The notes under the pieces are model-generated. The model had not been told where the DNA came from, searched no databases, and worked only from the letters and a program-made list of their open reading frames with translations. A DNA stretch of 64,000 nt from Litoditis marina (Eukaryota > Nematoda > Chromadorea > Rhabditida > Rhabditidae): positions 34,123,279-34,187,278 of the forward strand of contig OZ038434.1 of NCBI GenBank assembly GCA_964036275.1. Reading direction: 5' to 3'. Each line of letters starts with the position of its first letter. Position 1 is the first letter of the stretch. A program made the position numbers and the translations under genes. Below are positions 24,180-35,700 of this stretch, in pieces.

Positions 24180-26240
24180 TTCCTGTTTTGCTATTCTCAG
24201 TAATGTTCAACCGTTCATGACCGACAACCGACAACCTTCTGAGTAACACAAATGAATCTTGAATTGGGGACGAAACGATTCAAAGTATGTTAAATTGAGT
24301 GGTTTGGTTTCTTCTAACTATAATGCTGAATATGACGAATCAACCTACCGCTCAAAACTTTACTTTTACGGAAGTGTCGCTCTAGAAGTCAAGGAAAACA
24401 ACTATTAGGTACGATTACCTATGACGTTCGGGCTATTAGTCTGACATTATATCCATTGTTCCTATAAACAAACTTTGTACTCTGCCTAACGGATTCTGCA
24501 AATTCAATACATGAAAAGTTCGGATGCTCAAAATACGCAATCTAACTTTTTGAAGAACTTTTTTTAGAGCATCATGGGAACGAAACTTGTACAGCTATGC
24601 GAAAATAGTTCGTCGAGGTCGTCGAAAATTCTTATCAAAATATATATTCTATTATAAGTGAATAGGTTTCCTCTACAGTATAGCCGAACGACCAGAGATT
24701 ATTCTAACTTCAACAAGAACAAGTATATTTCTAGCACTCTCTCACAGAGAAACAGAGAAACAATTTCGGGCTCCGATAGGCTCCGAGAAACAAATTCCAA
24801 AAGTTCTCATAACTCTCCCACAGAGTACAAAAGGAAGCAAGAGCACACCGTAGCCTATCAAAGATATTTTCAAAAAAATTGGAGTTCTCGATTTTTTTTT
24901 CTTAAGAGTAAAACTTCATTTTCTTATTTCTTAGGAGTAAAACTTTATGATTTCTCACTTATCGTTTACGCTCTCTAATTCCAACGTGCATTGAATACGA
25001 TTCACGTGATTATATGCACTTGACTCGAAATGAAATATGTATCTAAAGTGTGCTAGACAAGATAACTTTAATGTGAAGTTTCAGACTTCTACTGTAGGCT
25101 GTAGGAGTCGTAATAGGAATGAAAAGAACCATACTTATATCTGAGGACTCTGTTCCATTCTGGAAGTTAGAGAAACGTTTTCGAATAAATTTGTAAAGTT
25201 ACATAATACAGTAGTTTATCAATAAGTTCTCTATTAACAACAAGTAAAACTAGGAAGATTAGATGGGTAATAACTTGCTGTCGACTAATTTCCGACCTTT
25301 TGCTGTGACAGTGTTGATTATTTCCGGTTTATCTGGAAGTTTGATATTTGGTCGGAAATTAATTATTAATACATTCAATACATATGGTACATAACTTATT
25401 CTACAAACAAATATATCATCTTAGGTACACTCCATTTCACTATTTCGTGGAAACGTACAATAATCCGTCCTACGTTTTTGATGAGTTTAGATTTTCCGGA
25501 ATATCGGGTAGTTCCAGAAAACCAAATCCAAGTATCAAAAACCACATAAGTCCAGCTCGTCACAAATAGTGGGTGAAAAACTTAACACACACAAGTTACG
25601 AAGTTGGCTTGAGGGTTTGGGCAGTTTTCACGGTTGACACAAAACAAATTTCAAAAAACCACTCCATCGAAACCGACTTTCTGTCACGTTTTGCAGAGGA
25701 AACTAGTTGCAAAAATCTTGAACTCTGCCATTTTGTAACATATTTTTCTGTTAAATCGGACATCTGGGTGTTCGTCGATGTTCAAAGTTAGACTTCTTTA
25801 CATGTTAGTTCCGTCGTATTTATCAAATGAACAAATGAACCGAAATATGGCAAAAACCCCAACCAATATATCAAAAACTAAGCGAAAATCTTCTGAAACA
25901 TGTGTAAAATGAAATACTCTAAATGTGCGCATTTAGTTGCGGTTGCGCAGTTCATTAGCAGTCTAACTGCTGAGTTTTTTGTGAGTGCACCAGGTGGTGC
26001 CAATTAGTCAAATAGCCCCACGGAACATTTAAATGGTCGAGCCAATAAAATAAAATAAAGTACCAAGAACGATAAACTGAGAAAGAATCTTCAAAAATGT
26101 AGATGAGCAAAGAAGACATTATTAAACCAGCAATTCAAAAAGATGCCAAAGTTTACCGACAGTTTACCCAATTCATCGTTGTGGTTTTATCTCGCATCAC
26201 GCGGTAAGTGATGAACTTCCACCAAAAAGCGAGACAGGGT
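24180..26240. other. Intergenic, nothing assigned
   Basis: It holds an isolated CTGTAGGAGTCGTAATAGG half-MITE near 25100 and two TTCCGACC/GGTCGGAAATTA-type inverted motifs near 25290-25365. The ORFs at 24658 and 25384 have no support. Confidence 0.45.
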
Positions 26241-26244
26241 AACA

Positions 26245-26475
26245 TATAGTTCGTTTCATTCCCACTTGGCATGGTGCCAAGATTTTTGAATGACTATTTC
26301 TTAGAGCACACATAAGTATTCCACAAACTTTTTTTTACATTTACGGGTTCTTGTGAAACTTAAGAACCGTTGATAGAAAATTTCCGTATTTTGAACAACT
26401 CCAAAGTGGTGAACAATTGCCTGGAATATTCATTGGCACGCTGCCAAGTCTCGGTAGGAATGACCGGAACTATAC
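26245..26475. mobile_element. TATAGT MITE with CTTGGCAxGxTGCCAAG ends
   Basis: Left TATAGTTCGTTTCATTCC then CTTGGCATGGTGCCAAG; right TTGGCACGCTGCCAAGTC then GGAACTATA. Each end contains its own small hairpin. Partial relatives lie at 1677-1800 and 61757-61812. Confidence 0.75.
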
Positions 26476-27761
26476 TTATACTTTGACTGACTTTGAACTT
26501 TGAAAAGAGCGAACCCCATAGGACATAAAGAATAAAGAGCAATGTATGTACGTGCTCAGAAACCTTCTCGTGGTGTTACATGCAACTTCGAAGATTCGGC
26601 CGTAAGTTACTCTCAATACAAAGAAGAAAATTAATCTCTGACCTTTCGATGGATAATACATAAAGGACAAAAATGTGTATTCATAGTTGTAATGAAACGC
26701 ATCGATAAGTAGGCACGTACTCTAACGTAAAGTGCACGTTGGACGATTTCTGAACTGTGCTTTTAACGGTTCACGTAAACAGACCATAGAGGATGACCAT
26801 AACCTAATTGTAGTTTGATATCTATGCACGCTATAATTTACGAATAGCGACGGAAAAGTAATCGAATCTACAAAGACAGCTGTATAGTCTGTATAGAGCA
26901 ACATACATCGTACGGTCTGCTTCTGAAGAGGGAACCTTATAGTTGTCTTACACAACGTGCACCGTGCACGTCGCGCATAAGCTCATCTTATTTGGTCCCA
27001 ACTTAGGATTTATCTTTGGTTTGCGTCATGTAAAGGCGCTCAGATCTTGTCATAATAGCTACTAAAGAGCAAATTATTGGGATAATAGCGGAATGTCTGA
27101 ACGTCTGGAAAAAATGCAGGTTGTCTAAGCGGAAGTTCAGAATCGGGTCCAGTTCTGTTGGACGGATTGAGGTAGATTCCATGAACGCGTGAGAATCGAA
27201 GCTCATGGAGACGTGAGTTGTAACAAGGTTTCAGTTTGATCAGCTCACACATCAGTTTTTAGTTTTATGATAGACGGTAGGCGTGAGCAAACTACAAACA
27301 CAGCAAAAAAAGATGAAACGTGCAAAAAGTCTAATCCGTTTTATTGGGTCAATTTCGAAGAGTTGACCCGTTTTGCAGTATACTGATTTCTTGTTACAAA
27401 GAGTGTTCGAAAATACTATTTTATTGGAAGGTTCAAATATGGAGTCTCAGCAAGAATGATGTCAATAGATTGACGATAATGATGGAAAAGTCGTGTATCC
27501 TGTACATCACTAAAATATGATTATGATCTCCTATATTAAAAGCTGAAAAAAAAATCAATAATTGGGATAATACCCGAATGTCTTAGTTACTGCAAAAAAA
27601 CTATAATCACTGTTGAGTTTTGCGAACAAAACGGGATTTATGTTTTTCAAGTTCGTTCTTATGGCATAGAATCATTATGGAAAACTATTAGAAGAACTAT
27701 TCAGTTTCCTGAAAAGGATTTAGGGTGGATACAGGGGGTGAATGTATTATAGTATGTGAGG

Positions 27762-27959
27762 TATAGTGGGTGCCAAGTTTATAAATTTCTGTCTCTAGCC
27801 AGAATCGAACCTGCGAGCAAAAGATTCGCAATAAAGCGGCTAACCATTGCGTTATTACCGTTCATAGGTGGCAAGCTTTGGCATCGAAGACATGAGTACG
27901 TACACAGCGGAAACGGAAATATACAGTACCCTCCCGCCTTTCCGTTGGCGACGACTATA
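27762..27959 (-). mobile_element. tRNA-like MITE, diverged copy
   Basis: Both ends are present (TATAGTGGGTGCCAAG and the complement of TATAGTCGTCGCCAACGG); the A-box stem is weakened by substitutions. Confidence 0.75.
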
Positions 27960-28060
27960 TGAAGAAAACTACAAACACAGCAGATCACTGTAACGTTCAC
28001 ACTTGTCAACAACTACCGCTCAGCGAGCGTGAAACATGTTCAACACGTCACAGAATAGTT

Positions 28061-28243
28061 AAAAGGGGACAGAATGGAAAGTTAAAACGAAAAAGAGACT
28101 AAAGAAAAACACATATATACCATTTTTATTCAAACTAACGTACCTAATTTGCATATGGTTCACTAGTTTTAGTCTGTTCTGGCGCGCGCGACGTTATGTT
28201 TAGGTACTCCGGGGAAAATAAACTAGCTTTCCATTCTGCCCTT
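28061..28243. mobile_element. MITE, GGGGACAGAAAGGAAAGTTA family, copy 3 (diverged)
   Basis: Same termini (GGGGACAGAATGGAAAGTTA) and GGCGCGCGCGACGTTATGTT interior; it abuts a different MITE at 28244. Confidence 0.75.
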
Positions 28244-28494
28244 CTTTAAAGGGGGGTTGCATTGAATTTTCAAATAAAAAATCGAACTGAGAAAGTTCGA
28301 TATATGTCCTTTTCTTATTGAATTGTCCAATTCAGAGTTCTATTTTCAAAATTTCACCAATTTTTCGCTTACTGTCAGAGACGCAGACGATGATTTGGAG
28401 TGAATGAATATTGATTGCGCGCACTTCTCTGACTCTCGTGCCTTTTCGGCCAACGCCGTTAGCCAATGTCGGCATTCAATGCAGCCCCCTTTAA
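28244..28494. mobile_element. 251-bp MITE with GGGGGTTGCATTGAATT ends
   Basis: The left end AAAGGGGGGTTGCATTGAAT and the right end ATTCAATGCAGCCCCCTTTA are inverted. The interior has GAGACGCAGACG and CGCGCACTTCTCTGACTC. Single copy in the window. Confidence 0.7.
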
Positions 28495-29131
28495 GTGCAC
28501 AACAGACTCATTTTAAGACGCTTAAGATTTGTCATACGAAAAAAAAACGCTCATCATTGGGATAATTGGCAAATGTCTGAGTACCTGCGAGATAAGTCAC
28601 TATTAAAAAACAAATAGAATCACTGTTCAATTTTGTGAGCAGAATTGTGATATCATGAATGCTACAGAATACAAGATCTGTACTTGACTAGACGATAGGG
28701 GGACCGAACGGTACCAATTGCATGATCTCCTAAATTCTGGTACATTTCAAAACTATTGTTGCGTCTCACCGATCGGCTCATGAAAATGAGCGCACTGGAG
28801 ATTTGAAACATCAGAGTGATGTTTCCGTTTCGTTCGGTCTCCATTTTCGTTTATAGCACGTAAAACCAGGGCACTTTGCACGCCCCCGCGTGGACTTTAG
28901 CATGCCAATTAGCGCCAAATGGCGGTTTGGGAAAAATGAGTCACAAAAACGTGAACTTTGGGATCAACATATTCGTTATTTTAGCCATAGTACAACGAAA
29001 CTCGACGAACACATCAGAAAATCAAGTATACAGTGTGCCGGCCGCTTATTATAGAGCAAAGCGTCTATGGCTGTTGGTAACCTCCTACAGAGATAAAGAC
29101 AGAGAGAGAGGGGATTGAGAGAGGAATGGAG

Positions 29132-29133
29132 GA

Positions 29134-29196
<63 letters not shown>
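29132..29196. repeat. GA microsatellite
   Basis: An uninterrupted GA run of about 60 bases. Confidence 0.95.
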
Positions 29197-29199
<3 letters not shown>

Positions 29200-29507
29200 A
29201 TAGAGAGAGTACAAATAAAGAGATTAATTTTGTGATCTTGAACCTAGGTTCAAATTAGAGTAACCTTTTCTGGAAATAAGCTGGTGATTAAATGTTGCTG
29301 CCAGTCACGGATTAGCCTGCCACTCAAATGTAGCCTCAGGCTACTAACCAAACTCATGACATTTGGAGAAAACAAACAACAAGTTCACGTGTGTGGTTGT
29401 TTTTGCAGGAAAATGTTACGTCCAGTTTTCTGCCTTTGCTGTGAAATGAGGTATGGTTATTTTTGGGAAAAGGGTCACGCTACCCCAGGGACGGAAAACA
29501 GACTATA

Positions 29508-29690
29508 TATAGTGAGTGCCAAATTTATAAATTTCTGTCTCTTGCCGGAATCGAACCTGCGAGCAAAAGTTTCGAAGCAGGGCGCTAACCACTGCGACAT
29601 TAGAGCACAAACAGCTGGAAAGCTTTGGAATCGAAGACATGTGTGCGTAGTGCGTACACAGCGGAAAGTGAGATATATAGTACCCTCCCG
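29508..29690 (-). mobile_element. tRNA-like MITE, left member of a head-to-head pair
   Basis: Full from the TATAGTGAGTGCC end to the GAGGGTACTATATATCTCAC region, but it lacks the last about 15 bases at the junction with the next copy. Carries a 5-base duplication in the GTGCGTAGTGCGTAC segment. Confidence 0.8.
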
Positions 29691-29691
29691 T

Positions 29692-29888
29692 TATAGTCGT
29701 TGACAACGGAAAGATGGGAGGGTACTGTATATCTCACTTTCCGCTGTGTACGCACACATGTGCTCGATTCCAAAGCTTTTCGGTCATGTGCTCTAATAGC
29801 GCAGTGGTTATCGCCCTGCTACGAAACTTTTGCTCGCAGGTTCGATTCCGCCAAGAGACAGAAATTTATAAATTTGGCACTCACTATA
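29692..29888 (+). mobile_element. tRNA-like MITE, right member of a head-to-head pair
   Basis: A complete copy beginning TATAGTCGTTGACAACGG directly at the junction with the inverse copy, making a palindrome of about 380 bases. Confidence 0.8.
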
Positions 29889-29935
29889 TTCAGTTGGCAA
29901 CGAATTCCTCATCGAATTCCATACTGGTTGGCTAC

Positions 29936-30265
29936 TAGTTGTTAATCGAGTTCAAAATTTCGAGTTTTCAAGTTTTCGAGTTTTGGGAAATTTCGAGTTT
30001 CGAGTTCGACTCGACTCGAGTTTCGAGAACCAAAAAATCCACTTTTTGATAACGAAATTTTACGTTTTGAATTTTTGCGTTCAAAACATCGAGTTTTGGA
30101 AAATTTCGAGTTTTCGAGTTTTCGAGGTTTGGTAAAATTTCGAGTTTTCGAGTTTCCGAGTTTTTGCAGAAATCGAGTTTTCGAGTTTCGCGTTCGACTC
30201 GACTCGAAAGTTTTCGAGTTTTTTCGAGTCGAGTCGAGTTTCGAGTTCGATTTTAACAACCCTAT
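29936..30265. repeat. TCGAG-repeat element near 30 kb
   Basis: AGTTGTTAATCGAG at the left, TTAACAACCCTA at the right; interior TTTTCGAGTTTTCGAG and CGACTCGACTCGA. Not a tandem with constant period. Confidence 0.75.
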
Positions 30266-30433
30266 TGGCTACGCAATCATTGAGAACTAGCGATATGTCA
30301 TTCGGAAGATTACAAATACGTAGCTTATTTTCATCGGAACCCGGTAATTGTAGAGTTTTAGGAAAAAGTTCTGAACATGGTCAATCCTTTGCTGGGAATA
30401 TGTAGTTTGATCCCGGTACACTGGGAAATCGAC

Positions 30434-30630
30434 TATAGTCGTTGCCAACGGGAAGGTGAGAGGGTACTGTATATCTTACTTTCCGCTGTGTACGCACACA
30501 TGTCTTCGATTCTGAAGCTTAGCCGTTATGTGCTCTAATAGCGCAGTGGTTACTGCCTTGTTACAAACCTTTTGCTCGCAGGTTCGATTCCGGCGGGAGA
30601 CAGAAATTTATAAATTTGGCACTTACTATA
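30434..30630 (+). mobile_element. tRNA-like MITE, copy near 30.5 kb
   Basis: A 197-bp copy with both ends and both internal promoter boxes; the T-arm is altered on its 3' side (GGTTCGATTCCGGCGGG). Confidence 0.8.
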
Positions 30631-30754
30631 GTCAGAGTAACGGTCTTTTCTCGGCACACAGCATAATGTAGTCCAAAACGCGCCAGGTTGAAACTCGACG
30701 CACAGTAGATTGCAACTTTTTCAAAATTATTTTTAGCAAATCTACTCATAGAAA

Positions 30755-31277
30755 TTTTATCGAAACACGACGTTCAGCCGGGTGCCTATAATGCAATTGG
30801 GGTTGGTTACAATGAACTCATCTAATTTGTTCGTTAACCGTTTGGTGAGCTAGAATGATAAACTGATTATTCTTCAATCTAACGAAAAAATTAGGTTTTT
30901 ACCATAGTATCAACGGTAACCGGTTTCTAAGCTTAGGTTACCAACGGATTACCTACTCAGGTAACCAGTCGGTAACCTAAAAGAACGTGAAAAAGGGTAA
31001 CCAGTTCAAGCAATTTACCAAAAATCTTATTGAAACACGAGGTTCAGCCGGTTGCCTATAATGCAATTGGGTACTGTAGGACTCTTAGTAGGTATGATAA
31101 GAACTATATAAGCATTCTAAGATTCCTAGTAAATCTACTAATCACCTTGTTCCCGGTTATTCCAAAGACTCATTTACTATTAGTATTATTAAATTTAAAA
31201 CTTAGAAAACGTTCGGCGGTCAGCCGGGTGCCTATAATGCAATTGGGGTTGGTTACAATAAACTCATCCAATTTGTT
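30755..31277. repeat. Three direct copies of a 45-75-bp sequence
   Basis: CAGCCGGGTGCCTATAATGC and the following AATTGGGGTTGGTTACAA occur near 30775, 31045 (shorter) and 31214. Function unknown. Confidence 0.75.
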
Positions 31278-31387
31278 CTGAACACAACCAAATTGCTGCC
31301 AATATTGTGGGTATTAAACACGTTTCGGCTTGAAAAACGGGGGAAAATTCTATTCAAATCAAACATTTCATTCCATTCATTGGAAAT

Positions 31388-31460
31388 TCTAGTGATCAAA
31401 AAGTTTGTAGGAATTCTAGTGATCAAAAACTTTAGGAATTCTAGTGATCAAAAACCTACC
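31388..31460. repeat. Short tandem repeat GGAATTCTAGTGATCAAAAA
   Basis: About three direct units, with further GTGATCAAAAAC near 31606. Confidence 0.75.
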
Positions 31461-32759
31461 AAATCGACAAAAAAGGTGGATTTAACCCGAGTTTTTATAC
31501 GAATGTTTTGACAATTCTATTCAAATCAAACATTTCATTTGCTTAAACTTTGCAGGGACCGAAAGCTTCGGAACAAAAAAACTTTGCAGGGATCGAAAGC
31601 CTATTAGTGATCAAAAACCAAACACAATAGGGAAAAATATGGTATAGCCAGAGTTTTAATACGAAATTTTCATAAAATTTCATTCTTATCAACCTTTCCT
31701 TCATGGAAATTCATTTTACTCCAAGTATACAGCGCTCGATGAATGCGCAGGTTTGTTCAACGTTTCCAACTTTGATCCAAACTACGCTCAGGTCAAATAC
31801 TATGTTTCAGTACAATGTTCTCGTTGAGAAACATGTTAATTAAGTTTCAAAGTTTTTTTTTTGCTGTATCGTCCGATTTAAAGCCAATTGTTCGCATGTG
31901 TTGTTCCCTGTATTCCACACACATGAAAATACCAATTCGCTCAATATTTATCGTAAAAAACAGTTTGATTAAAAAATCAATACGGCACATTCGTTATATT
32001 ATGCTTTCTGTAGTAGTAGTGGGCAATAATCAATAATTCACCAGTTGAAAATTAAACTAAAAACAACGCATGTCACATTCGGGCAACAAATAACACCAAA
32101 AACTAGTCGGGATAAAAATTTTGAAAAAAAATTTCGAGAACCAAATCTTCCCGCCTAGACAAAACATTTACAGGGATCAAACTATGAAAAATGCACGACT
32201 CGAAACGAGCTCGCGCGTCATCACAAGCACTTAAGTAAGCGAAAAGGTAAGCAACGTATCATCAATATAGACCCTAATACAATGAAACCCCATTCCACGT
32301 GAATATATACTAGTAGTAAATGGAGGTCACGTGAAAGGTGAAAAACATTTCAAACGAGTACATATTTCACAGAAATTTCGTAACAGAAGCGGTTGTTTTC
32401 TATCAAAACATCGATTTTCAACACAAAAGATCAAATTTCCCGGTTTTCAACAACCACTTCCGTACAATAACTGAACCGGAGCTAGCATAAGTCACTGACA
32501 GCAGAAAAATGAACACCAACGACCAACTAGGAACCAATTTGATATTTTTGGTCGTAAACCTACACAGATCACCCTATAATCACAATTCCTATTCACAAGA
32601 TGGAGACACTCAAATGGCAATGCGCTAAGCTAGCCAAAATGTGCTACAAAATTACAACAAATCTCGAATTTGAGGCGACTGTATAGCTAATAGCTGCATA
32701 CAGACGCATTTGAGCACAAAGAACACAGCCAAAACTACAGATACCATACCCAGAGTAGA
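31461..32759. other. 3' flank of ptrn-1
   Basis: No coding sequence seen. It contains GATCAAACTATGAAAA-type motifs near 32170. I could not fix the poly(A) site. Confidence 0.45.
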
Positions 32760-35700
32760 TCAATTGTTGCGGTGGGCGGCTCCGCCGCTGTGCGGGATTC
32801 TCGGCTTCTGCCAAAAAGTGTCGTGTATTGAGAATCCGTCTGTCGTTGCGCCCAGATGCTTCACGGGAATTTGCGAGAACGACTTCGAGCCACAGTCATA
32901 TCTGAAAATCAATCAATATGTATCAAATGCGCTGACGTATGGTAATACCGACTCTATCACGTGTTGTGCATTGATCCTAAGTGAATTCAGAACAAGTTTT
33001 CATTATTTTCATTCAACCTAATAAAAAGTACGATTTACAGATATATTACCGAAACCGATACCAAACATTGAATTGTTTTCAAGTTTTCAAGTTAATTACC
33101 TATAATAGGTACAATCAAATTAGATGTAGATCTGTTCCGTTGAAAAGGTTAAAAGATTCTAAATAGTCAAAATATATGAAAACGTACTTGAAGTAGAGGT
33201 TCATCATGGCCTCGGTGCACTTCGCGGGGCCCTGACCGGACAGTTTCTCACACGTGTCAGATTGCTGGAATGAGCAGAATATAAAATGAACATACAACTG
33301 TATTTTATCAAACTACAATTGACCAACGCTAAACTACAACTGAATAACTGTATTTCAAAGCAATACAAGAGCATTTTCGAAAAATGTGTTTCCCAGACAC
33401 TTGGGATCCATAATTATTCGTTAATTATAGTGTACACGTTCTGTCTTCCAACTAGGGTTGTTAATCGAGTTGAACATTTCGAGTTTCGAGTTTTGTGAAT
33501 TTCGAGTTTCTTGCGTTTCGAAAAAAACGAGTTCTCGAGTTTCGAGTTTGTTCGTTAAGTTTCAGAACTTTATCAAGACGAAAAAATGAGAATTTTTTTG
33601 AGAAATTCTGATTTTTTTCACATGATTACGTGAGAGTCATGAAAAAGAAGCATTTTAATTTTGAAATAGCTGAGAAAGTGCTACAAAACGCTTATTTGTC
33701 TCTCATTCCTGACTTGAAACGGAACCAAACTCGGAACTCGAAAAACTCGAATTTCAAAATTTTCGAGTTTTTCGAGTTCGAGTTATTTGCGGTTTATAAA
33801 AAACCGAGTTTTTCGAGTTTCGAGTCGAATTCGAAACTCAAAATTTCGAGTTATTTCGAGTTTTTTCGAAATTCGAGTTTGGCTTTAACAACCCTACTCC
33901 CAACCTAGGGGCTGGAAGTACGAACGCAGGCCTAGATGTCCAAGCATCCAAAATAGGCCGATTCCCCCGATTTGAGCAAAAATGTAGCCCATTTAAAGAC
34001 ATTTTCCGACGATTTGGACAATTTCCCTAGAATATGGTACCAACCTGGTCCCACGCGTAGAGTCCCCGGTACTGGCATTTGTGATCGCGGAACAGTACCA
34101 GGAAGTGTTTGGCCGTCGAGGTGGCAAGATCACCGGTCACCTGAAAACAGGATACGGTAACTGTTATAATGAAAATCAAATACTGGTTGTCCATCCATTC
34201 ATTATTTTGCAGAAGAAAGTCAACTTTTAACGGGTTTGAGAAGAATACCTCCCGTTTTTTGAGTTTTCCTGCTATTTAGAGAACTTTACCTAAGAAACAC
34301 CAAACTTTTCAATTAGACAAGTGGGGGAATATAAAACAAAGAAAAACCAAACACTACAGGTACAAACTACAAACCTGACTACAAAGTACGGACCAAACTA
34401 TAGTTCGTTCCACCCACTTATAACCCTCTGCAGTAATCTGCCCAAACTTACAGGTCAACGTTTGGTATATTGACTTCTTCGTATTTTCTGCGAATTTCGG
34501 TAGTGTATTTTGCACGTTAACTCCTACAAACTCTGAAAACTTGAAACAAAAATAATGAATTCTTCATTAGAAAAAGCCTCTTAAAGTTTGAACAGATTAC
34601 TGTAGAAGGACATCGATTGGTGAAATAGAGTATACAAACCTTGGTACGAAGCGTGTCGTTGACAGCTCCGGGCAGTATACTGTACTGGAGGGCGTTCACG
34701 ATCTGCGATCGATTCGATTTCGACACTGCCTTCGCGAACAACTTGTGCGCTGAAATTGGTGAAGTTGGGGAAAAAAACTGGAAACTCAGCCAAGTATCGA
34801 AAAAACTTAAAGTAGGACGATAATGTGGACCAATCTCGTGTCAACGGTCCTTTAAACTGCAATTGGAAAATGTATTGCAGTTTAAAGGACTGTACCGTTG
34901 CGATTGGACCACATACTCGTCCTTCTTCAAGAAACGCGCAATTTCAAGCCAAACTCAGAAATACTAGACCACTTTTCATGTAAAACAACCTAGGAGCCCA
35001 GAATCAGAATAAGTGAACTCTCAAAATATTGCATGTAATCAAAGGCAGGTAATCTGATTTTGGCACTTTTGGCTATTTGAAAAACTGTGGCTTATGTCGA
35101 TCACCATTTAGGCAGCTAAGAGCTACGGGACTAGAAAAAATTACAAGACTACAAACTACAGAGTGCAACCTACTCGGTTCTGCCAGACTCGAGACGGAAG
35201 TTCGCTCAACCGTGGAAGCGCCGCGAGATCGAGGGGCGCGGCTCTTTTCTGACGTCATCGCCGACTCGGACATCTGGAAATTCAATTTAATATAGTTACA
35301 CTTAGATTTAATTTATAATTTAATCTAGTTACGATGTATAATAATAGTTGAGCGAGAGAATATGGAGAGTGGTACGTTTCGCTGCAATGGTCACGTTCGA
35401 GGAATTGCAGTGGCTTCGACAAGAAAAGCGGGTTTTGTCGAGTTTTCGCGTATCCTATTTCCATTTTACTCACTACATTACAAGCGAAGGGTTTCAACAA
35501 CTTTTTAGCTGGTTTTTTGAGCCAAAATTTTGGTCATCCCTGGCCAATTCTTCCAATTTTGAGTGGAAAGGACTTTCCGGACTACTTTAAAACTCTACAG
35601 GAACTGGAGTGTGCTTACCTGCGACTTGGTCCTAATGAACGGTGGCTGAGAGTGTCCCCGACCGGGCGGGCCCCGGGCGGACGACGGTTCCAGTCCCATT

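Noticed and set aside
24658..24978. 106-codon plus-strand ORF
   Set aside because: No recognisable motif, no splice or trans-splice signal, low-complexity Ser/Arg/Lys content.
29284..29703. 139-codon plus-strand ORF
   Set aside because: More than a third lies in the tRNA-like MITE and the rest shows no motif or splice context.
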